This document shows positions 1-4,027 of a DNA stretch of 6,164 nucleotides, one piece after another (position 1 is the stretch's first letter; every line of letters starts with the position of its first letter). The DNA is from Kiritimatiellia bacterium (lineage in GTDB: Bacteria; Verrucomicrobiota; Kiritimatiellia; RFP12; DVOR01), in contig JAFYMU010000082.1 in NCBI GenBank assembly GCA_017548245.1, positions 1-6,164 of the forward strand, written 5' to 3'. A model generated the notes under the pieces. It had not been told where the DNA came from. It searched no databases and saw nothing but the letters and a program-made list of their open reading frames with translations. The position numbers were made by a program, and so were the translations under genes.

Positions 1-1105
1 ACTGCTTACGCAAGGTGCGGCCACAGATCAATAAGGCGGCTTCGGCCTTGGCAATCTGCTCTTCCAACTTGTAGACGACGGCTTCTGCATCGGCTAACGC
101 ATTGAGGCGGGCTTGGGTTTCATCGCGGTGGCGCAACACCTCTTCCAAGGTGGGGCCATAACGGCGACGCAGGCGTTGGATCTGGCCCAAGCGGGCTTCG
201 AGTTGGGCGAGCGCGGCAGGATCGGTGTCAATCTGCGAGAGACGCATCGAGAGGGCGCTGGAGAGGGACTGCAATTGCGTTTGAATCGCATCGAGTTCCT
301 CGCTCCATTCCGCGGCTTCGGGCAAGAGTTGGGTCAAGGTATGGAGTAAACGGTGCTGCGCCACGAGTTGTTCGGCGAGCGCATTGTCGCCTTCGGTCAA
401 GCCTGCGAGGATTTGGTTGCCCGTCTCCAAGATCAGTTCGGCATTGGCGGCCTGGGCATGTTGTTCGGTGAGCAAGTCGCCATCGTCCAAGGTGGGATTG
501 ACGGCCGCAATATCGGCCAAGGTCTCGCGCAAACGGGTCAGCTCGGCCTCGCGTTGTTCGGGATTGCCGACTAAGGCTTCGAGTTCGTCCTTCAACGCCT
601 GCAACGTTTGCCATTGCTGCACGTAAGCGCGGTAAGCGGGCGTGGCGTTGGCATAGGCAATGAGGAGTTGCAACTGGAATTTCGCGTCCAGCAAGGTGAG
701 ATTGTCATCGGGACCGTGGATATCAATGAGCAGGGGTGCGAGTTTGCGTAACGTGGTGGCCGTGGCAGGGGCATCGTTAATGCGCACGCGACCGGTGCCA
801 TCGGCACGCAAGGTGCGGCGCAAGATCAAGATGCCATCTTCGCAAGACGGCAAGTCCGCGTCCGCCAAACAGGCATCAATCGCGGTGGTGTCGGGCAATT
901 CGTACAACGCAGAAACGGTGGTTTCCTCGGCGCCCGCACGGATAATGGTGCGATCTGCGCGAACCCCTTGCAAGAGACGCAACGCACCCATGAGTACAGA
1001 TTTACCTGCACCGGTTTCACCAGTGATGACGTTGAGCCCTTGGGCAAAGTGAATTTCAGCCGCTTCAACAACGGCAAGGTTGCGTACAGAAAGCCTCGAT
1101 AACAT
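1..1105 (-). CDS. recN: DNA repair protein RecN, partial (C-terminus beyond left edge)
   Basis: RecN is an SMC-like ATPase that acts early in recombinational repair of double-strand breaks, in the cytoplasm on DNA. The reading frame starts at ATG 1105-1103 and stays open to the left edge, giving 368 residues. RecN is usually about 550-560, so roughly 190 residues with the ABC signature, Walker B and distal head are outside. Visible are the N-terminal head beginning MLSRLSVRNLAVVE, Walker A GETGAGKS at residues 29-36, the LIDIHG motif at 126-131, and a long Leu/Glu/Gln-rich coiled coil from about 155 to the edge. This includes the family-typical RRRYGPTLEEVL at 313-324. The Q-loop region reads HGPDDN where E. 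coli and Bacillus have HGQHxH. An overlapping ATG at 1115 is out of frame. No Shine-Dalgarno sequence precedes the start. Family assignment is secure; this is a truncation by the window, not a broken gene. Confidence 0.95.
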   Translation of the reverse strand, partial: MLSRLSVRNLAVVEAAEIHFAQGLNVITGETGAGKSVLMGALRLLQGVRADRTIIRAGAEETTVSALYELPDTTAIDACLADADLPSCEDGILILRRTLRADGTGRVRINDAPATATTLRKLAPLLIDIHGPDDNLTLLDAKFQLQLLIAYANATPAYRAYVQQWQTLQALKDELEALVGNPEQREAELTRLRETLADIAAVNPTLDDGDLLTEQHAQAANAELILETGNQILAGLTEGDNALAEQLVAQHRLLHTLTQLLPEAAEWSEELDAIQTQLQSLSSALSMRLSQIDTDPAALAQLEARLGQIQRLRRRYGPTLEEVLRHRDETQARLNALADAEAVVYKLEEQIAKAEAALLICGRTLRKQ

Positions 1106-1122
1106 AATGGCTCATTCTACCA
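1106..1122 (-). promoter_or_regulatory. Putative extended -10 promoter of recN, almost at the start codon
   Basis: Read on the minus strand, 1122-1114 is TGGTAGAAT, an extended -10 element (TGn then TAnAAT, one mismatch to consensus). Only 8 nt separate it from the recN ATG, so a transcript starting 6-8 nt downstream would have a leader of about 0-2 nt. No good -35 hexamer is visible at 16-18 nt, which fits an extended -10 promoter. No E. coli-type CTG-N10-CAG or Bacillus-type LexA box was seen nearby, although recN is SOS-controlled in many bacteria. This is a prediction from motif and position only. Confidence 0.45.
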
Positions 1123-1212
1123 AAAATAAGAAGAAAGAGATGACAGAAAGGTGAAAATTGCGAATTCGTCACAACCGTATCAGGTGCGCGAGGCGGAGCA
1201 AGTGCCCCCTCA

Positions 1213-1234
1213 AAAGGGTGCCCAAAGGGTGGCG
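1213..1234. repeat. Two tandem 11-bp near-repeats inside a GC-rich inverted repeat
   Basis: AAAGGGTGCCC (1213-1223) is followed directly by AAAGGGTGGCG (1224-1234); the first 8 bases are identical and the unit is 11 bp. The pair is flanked by CCCCCTC (1205-1211) and GAGGGGG (1236-1242), a perfect 7-bp inverted repeat with a 24-nt loop. An 11-bp spacing of direct repeats suits a dimeric response regulator of the OmpR/PhoB type, but no regulator is visible in the window and the function is unknown. Confidence 0.4.
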
Positions 1235-1256
1235 AGAGGGGGTAAAACGGAGGAAA

Positions 1257-1287
1257 AAGGAGGGTGAAAATGAAAAAAGTCGCTTAA
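1257..1287 (+). other. Five-codon micro-ORF with a perfect Shine-Dalgarno
   Basis: AAGGAGG at 1257-1263 is a full match to the anti-Shine-Dalgarno sequence and sits 6 nt before ATG 1270. The frame reads Met-Lys-Lys-Val-Ala and stops at TAA 1285-1287. It lies upstream of the predicted efp -35 box, so it would need its own promoter, and none is obvious. It could be a leader peptide, the relic of a gene start, or a chance product of the purine-rich sequence. Translation is not demonstrated. Confidence 0.2.
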
Positions 1288-1302
1288 AAAGGCGTGAACG
1301 AT

Positions 1303-1332
1303 TTGACGTATAGCGATTGACTGCGCTATACT
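1303..1332 (+). promoter_or_regulatory. Sigma70-like promoter of the efp operon
   Basis: TTGACG (1303-1308) and TATACT (1327-1332) are separated by 18 bp and each matches the sigma70 consensus at five of six positions. A start site near 1339-1340 would give an AT-rich leader of about 33 nt before efp. A second TTGACT at 1317-1322 has only a poor -10 partner. The spacer is occupied by a perfect inverted repeat. Confidence 0.65.
1308..1331. promoter_or_regulatory. Perfect 8-bp inverted repeat within the efp promoter (candidate operator)
   Basis: GTATAGCG (1308-1315) and CGCTATAC (1324-1331) are exact reverse complements separated by 8 nt (ATTGACTG). The arms overlap the last base of the -35 box and most of the -10 box, so a bound dimer would block RNA polymerase. 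The centre-to-centre distance of the arms is 16 bp, suitable for a helix-turn-helix dimer on one face. The cognate regulator is unknown. Part of the symmetry is contributed by the -10 box itself. Confidence 0.45.
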
Positions 1333-1361
1333 TTATGCATTATTTTTTAATTCAGAATAAC

Positions 1362-1366
1362 AAGGA
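1362..1366 (+). promoter_or_regulatory. Ribosome binding site of efp
   Basis: AAGGA ends 6 nt before ATG 1373, a normal Shine-Dalgarno spacing that confirms the efp start. Confidence 0.8.
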
Positions 1367-1372
1367 AGACGC

Positions 1373-1936
1373 ATGTATACTGCTTCAGATCTGAAAAAAG
1401 GCCTCAAGATTATGTTTGAGGATCAGCCGTGGATCATCACCGATTTTGACTTCTCGAAGCCCGGCAAAGGCCAAGCGATTTACAACTGCAAGTTGCGCAA
1501 TATGTTGAACGGCTCGGGCAAGAGCTGCTCCTTCCGTTCCAACGACCGCTTCGAAAAGCCTGACTTGGCTCAGATTCCGCTTGTCTTCTCCTACGAAGAT
1601 AACGGCGTGTACATCTTCAACGACGCTGACTACAACGAAATCCGCGTCTCCAAGGAAGTGTTGGGCGACAAGGTTTACTTCTTGACCGACGGCTTGGAAA
1701 TCGATGCACTCCTCTATCAGGACAGCGTGATTGACGTGGAATTGCCCTCGTTCATCGAACGCCGCGTGATCAAGTGCGACCCCGGTGTGCGTGGTAACAC
1801 GGCTGCTGGTAAGGTCACCAAGCCTGGCACGGTTGAAGGTGGTTACGAATTGCCTGTGCCGCTCTTCATCAACGAAGGCGACTTGATTCGCATCGATACG
1901 CGCACCGGCGAATACGCTGACCGCGTGAAAGAATAA
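1373..1936 (+). CDS. efp: Elongation factor P
   Basis: EF-P binds between the P and E sites of the ribosome and stimulates peptide bond formation at polyproline stretches. The 187-residue product has the normal length and three-domain layout: an N-terminal KOW-like domain (about 1-63) and two OB domains (about 64-127 and 128-187). The tip loop reads KPGKGQA with lysine at position 32, equivalent to E. coli Lys34, the residue beta-lysylated by EpmA/EpmB. An EarP-type arginine is absent. No modification enzyme is encoded in the window, so the modification state is unknown. The C-terminus contains the hallmark VPLFINEGD and DTRTGEYADRV. It is the first gene of a probable two-gene operon and lies downstream of a good promoter with a candidate operator. 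The canonical tip loop argues against the EfpL/YeiP paralogue. Confidence 0.97.
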   Translation: MYTASDLKKGLKIMFEDQPWIITDFDFSKPGKGQAIYNCKLRNMLNGSGKSCSFRSNDRFEKPDLAQIPLVFSYEDNGVYIFNDADYNEIRVSKEVLGDKVYFLTDGLEIDALLYQDSVIDVELPSFIERRVIKCDPGVRGNTAAGKVTKPGTVEGGYELPVPLFINEGDLIRIDTRTGEYADRVKE

Positions 1937-1944
1937 TTTTTGAA

Positions 1945-1952
1945 AAAGGTGG
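1945..1952 (+). promoter_or_regulatory. Ribosome binding site that fixes the start of the TPR gene
   Basis: AAAGGTGG ends 5 nt before ATG 1958. It lies inside the frame that would begin at TTG 1940, so it supports the ATG as the true start. It sits within the 21-bp gap after the efp stop, consistent with translation from a shared mRNA. Confidence 0.65.
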
Positions 1953-1957
1953 CCTTC

Positions 1958-2659
1958 ATGTCCGCTAAGAATTTGCCGAACTTGAATGACGTCTCTCGCG
2001 TGCCGGAAGAATTGCTCCCCGTGCTTCACTGGTGGCAGGATTCGGGTCCGAAGACCTTGGCTTATGTGGGTGCTGTCATTGCCGTCGTGGCCGCAGGTTA
2101 TATCTGCGTGTCCCGTGCGCGTACCGCCCGCGAAGGCGCTGTGGAAGTGCTCTCCTCTGCCGCTACGGTGGAAGATTACGAGAGCGCCGTGGCATTGAAC
2201 ACGCCCGCAGCCTCCTTTGCGCGTTTGGATTTGGCTCGTAGCCTCTACGCAACGGGTGAATACGAATCGGCACTCGCAGTCTACGATGCCGCATTGGCAG
2301 ATTTGTCGGATGTGGCCGTGCGTGACATTGCTGTGGTCGGCAAGATCTGCACGTTGGAAGCCTTGGATCGCGCTGATGAAGCTTTGGCCATGGTGGCTGA
2401 AGCTGAACCGACCATCCTCGCCGCTGAAAAGACGCACTACCTCGCCGCTGAATTGCTCATGGCGAAGGCTCGTTTGATCTGCCGCAAGGGTGATAAGGCT
2501 ACGGCGAAGGCGGTCTTGGATCCGATCGTGACGGCTGCTGATGATGCACCGCTCGCGGCTTACAAGGCTCAGGCTGAACGCACCAAGGCAATCATTGATG
2601 CGTACACCGAAAAGTCGCTCTTCGAAAAGGCGGCTGAAGCCTCTGCACCTCAGTCGTAA
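1958..2659 (+). CDS. Single-pass membrane protein with TPR-like repeats (YfgM-like)
   Basis: The product has 233 residues from ATG 1958. TTG 1940 would add six residues but lacks its own Shine-Dalgarno. A hydrophilic N-terminus (1-32, ending in LHWWQDSGPK) leads to one transmembrane helix (about 34-52, rich in Ala/Val/Gly) followed by Arg-rich SRARTAR. The remainder is helical, Ala-rich and TPR-like, for example FARLDLARSLYATGEYESALAVYD at about 87-110 and further helix pairs to about 215. This layout resembles YfgM and the TPR_21-type family; E. coli YfgM is a SecYEG- and PpiD-associated protein with a periplasmic TPR domain. By analogy the C-terminal domain probably faces the periplasm and binds proteins. 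No catalytic motif is seen. It follows efp by 21 bp and precedes a terminator, so it is probably the last gene of that operon. The exact role is inferred, and the family match rests on architecture. Confidence 0.75.
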   Translation: MSAKNLPNLNDVSRVPEELLPVLHWWQDSGPKTLAYVGAVIAVVAAGYICVSRARTAREGAVEVLSSAATVEDYESAVALNTPAASFARLDLARSLYATGEYESALAVYDAALADLSDVAVRDIAVVGKICTLEALDRADEALAMVAEAEPTILAAEKTHYLAAELLMAKARLICRKGDKATAKAVLDPIVTAADDAPLAAYKAQAERTKAIIDAYTEKSLFEKAAEASAPQS

Positions 2660-2677
2660 AGGACTTGAGTGAAACAA

Positions 2678-2713
2678 AAAAGCGGTATCCGTTTGGATGC
2701 CGCTTTTCTTTTT
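2678..2713. terminator. Intrinsic terminator between converging genes, probably bidirectional
   Basis: A 13-bp stem pairs 2678-2690 with 2695-2707 (one G-T wobble at 2686/2699) around the 4-nt loop GTTT. The right arm runs into a T-rich tail (2704-2713) for the efp-TPR transcript. The left arm is preceded by an A-run on the plus strand (2676-2681), which gives a T tail for the opposing acetyltransferase transcript. It starts 19 bp after the TPR gene stop and lies 36 bp past the acetyltransferase stop. Confidence 0.88.
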
Positions 2714-2748
2714 GCCCAGTGGGTTGAGCCATGCAATGGCGTGTTGTC

Positions 2749-3240
2749 TTAGTCGCGCAACTGAAGTGCCATGGCAATTTCGGGGCAGGTGAAGGGGTCG
2801 GTGTGCTTGGTGCAGTAGATGCAACCGCGATAGATCTTGTGGATAATCTTGGTCTTTTCAATCTTGCGGAAGCCGAGCGAACCGAAGAACTCGGGTTCGA
2901 AGGTGAGCACAATGGCCTGCATCGGGCGGAAGCCTTCAATGCGTTGCAGAACAAATTTCACCAACTGTTTGCCCACGCCTTTGCCGCGGAAGTCCTTGTG
3001 GACGGCTACTGATTGCAATTCGACCGTGGCGTCTTGGGGACAGCCAATCTCGGGCAGAATCTGCCAACAGGCACAGGCCACAATCCGTTCGTCGCACACC
3101 GCCACCGAGAAGCGGTCGATGTTTTCCACGATGTTATTCACCGGACGCAAGATGAGTTCGTGCGGGTAGGCTTGAATCAACTGGTGAATGGGGAGCACAT
3201 CTTCCAAGGTGGCTCGGCGAATGATAATCTTTGAATCCAT
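2749..3240 (-). CDS. GNAT acetyltransferase of the N-acetylglutamate-synthase-like (ArgA, COG1246) type
   Basis: This 163-residue protein is a compact GNAT fold. The N-terminal strand and helix IIIRRATLEDVLPIHQLI begins at residue 5. The acetyl-CoA pyrophosphate-binding motif A, RGKGVGKQL, lies at 85-93, preceded by the strand VELQSVAV. The C-terminal motif EFFGSLGFRKIEK lies at 117-129. The tail KIYRGCIYC followed by CPEIAMAL closely follows the short N-acetylglutamate synthases, where the pattern is KIW.DC..C and then C.E.AM. These enzymes acetylate glutamate in the first step of arginine biosynthesis. No other arg gene is near, so another acyl acceptor cannot be excluded. A Shine-Dalgarno AAGGA (3253-3249, minus strand) lies 8 nt before ATG 3240. 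The gene is 48 bp downstream of ktrA with no terminator between, so co-transcription is likely. Confidence 0.8.
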   Translation of the reverse strand: MDSKIIIRRATLEDVLPIHQLIQAYPHELILRPVNNIVENIDRFSVAVCDERIVACACWQILPEIGCPQDATVELQSVAVHKDFRGKGVGKQLVKFVLQRIEGFRPMQAIVLTFEPEFFGSLGFRKIEKTKIIHKIYRGCIYCTKHTDPFTCPEIAMALQLRD

Positions 3241-3288
3241 AAGCCTCTTCCTTTACCAGAGGTGTAAAACGAGGAGTGCGCGTCGGGG

Positions 3289-3960
3289 TTACGCCTGTGC
3301 GAAGGCGTCAATCTTCTCTGCCGTTCCGAAGACGAGCAAACGGTCATCGCTGCGAATCACCGTATTGGCCTTGGGAATCAAGAGCTGACGCGGTGCCGCG
3401 GGATCGACATCGTCCAATCGGCGAATGGCCAACACGGTAATGTCAAAGTCGCTACGGATATTCGTGCCCGCCAAGGTCTGTTCCACCAAAATGTCGGGCA
3501 CCGAGATCTCTGCGGCGCACAAACCATCGGCGATTTCAAAGAGTTCGGCCTGGCTCGTGGTCAACAAACTGCGTGCCAAACGCAAGGCGCGGTCACGGTT
3601 CGGATAGATCACCACATCGGCGCCAACGCGACGCAAGACGCGGCCGTGGGCATCGGTCGAGGCCTTTGCGACCACCGTTTCAACGCCCAAGTCCTTACAG
3701 TTCACCGTGGCCATAATGCTGCCTTCGATATTTTCACCGATGGCCACCACCACGGTATCACAGAGGCCAAAGCCAGCTTCTTCCAACGCATGAATGTTGG
3801 TCGCATCGCCTTCAATGGCCTTCGTAACGTATTCCGACAACTCTTGGATCTTGCGGCGGTCGGTGTCCATCAAAACGACTTCAGCACCCTGTGCCGCCAA
3901 TGCCTGCACAAGGGCTTCACCGAAGCGCCCAGAGCCAATAATTCCAATTCGTTTAGTCAT
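3289..3960 (-). CDS. ktrA: TrkA/KtrA-family potassium uptake regulatory protein (RCK_N + RCK_C)
   Basis: The 223-residue length matches KtrA, the cytoplasmic gating ring subunit of Ktr-type K+ transporters; full-length TrkA is about twice as long with two RCK units. The N-terminal Rossmann RCK_N domain (about 1-125) has GxGxxG at 9-14 (GSGRFG) and an acidic Asp32 at the end of strand 2, expected to bind the ribose of NAD(H) or ATP/ADP. It also has the family-typical GDATN (52-56) and a D.VVVAIG segment. RCK_C spans about 135-223 and includes a TNIRSDFDITVLAIRR region. No KtrB/TrkH membrane partner is encoded in the window. ATG 3960 is the natural start because the Rossmann strand begins immediately, yet no Shine-Dalgarno precedes it. 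An extended -10 element lies 9 nt upstream. Confidence 0.88.
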   Translation of the reverse strand: MTKRIGIIGSGRFGEALVQALAAQGAEVVLMDTDRRKIQELSEYVTKAIEGDATNIHALEEAGFGLCDTVVVAIGENIEGSIMATVNCKDLGVETVVAKASTDAHGRVLRRVGADVVIYPNRDRALRLARSLLTTSQAELFEIADGLCAAEISVPDILVEQTLAGTNIRSDFDITVLAIRRLDDVDPAAPRQLLIPKANTVIRSDDRLLVFGTAEKIDAFAQA

Positions 3961-3978
3961 AACACGCGTATTATAACA
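3961..3978 (-). promoter_or_regulatory. Extended -10 promoter of ktrA, almost at the start codon
   Basis: On the minus strand 3978-3970 reads TGTTATAAT, a perfect extended -10 element. Nine nt separate it from ATG 3960. No convincing -35 box is found at 16-18 nt, and no Shine-Dalgarno occurs in the 9-nt gap. The expected mRNA leader is therefore about 1-3 nt. The element lies in the 67-bp gap after the upstream DUF2135 gene, where I see no convincing terminator, so readthrough from that gene is also possible. Confidence 0.6.
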
Positions 3979-4027
3979 CAGGTGAGCAAATCATGTACAA
4001 AGATGCTTGCCAAGCGGGGCGAAAGCC

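Larger units (their letters stand above)
1106..1372. other. Divergent recN-efp intergenic region
   Basis: This 267-bp spacer separates the divergent recN and efp genes. The recN promoter lies at its left end and the efp promoter at its right end. Between them are an 8-bp palindrome CGAATTCG (1161-1168), a GC-rich repeat patch (about 1205-1242), a strongly purine-rich stretch on the plus strand (about 1234-1279) and a five-codon micro-ORF (1270-1287). GGTGAAAAT occurs twice (1150-1158 and 1263-1271). No tRNA, riboswitch or larger ORF was recognised. Confidence 0.7.

Noticed and set aside
1106..1200. LexA/SOS box upstream of recN
   Set aside because: Neither a CTG-N10-CAG nor a Bacillus-type GAAC-N4-GTTC site was found; the CGAATTCG palindrome at 1161-1168 fits no SOS motif that I know.
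1940..1957. TTG 1940 as the start of the TPR gene
   Set aside because: A good Shine-Dalgarno (1945-1952) lies inside this extension and points to ATG 1958; nothing suitable precedes the TTG.
1385..2824. 479-codon open frame on the minus strand covering efp, the TPR gene and the terminator
   Set aside because: It is the in-register complement of two well-supported genes and arises from their avoidance of TTA, CTA and TCA. It crosses a strong terminator and its product matches no family I recognise.
3244..3262. Small hairpin with the acetyltransferase Shine-Dalgarno in its loop
   Set aside because: The stem is only 5 bp (CCTCT/AGAGG) with a 9-nt loop, too weak to call a regulatory structure without conservation data.
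3961..4027. Terminator after the VWA/DUF2135 gene
   Set aside because: Only a 4-bp GCTT/AAGC stem with no proper T tract was found on the minus strand.
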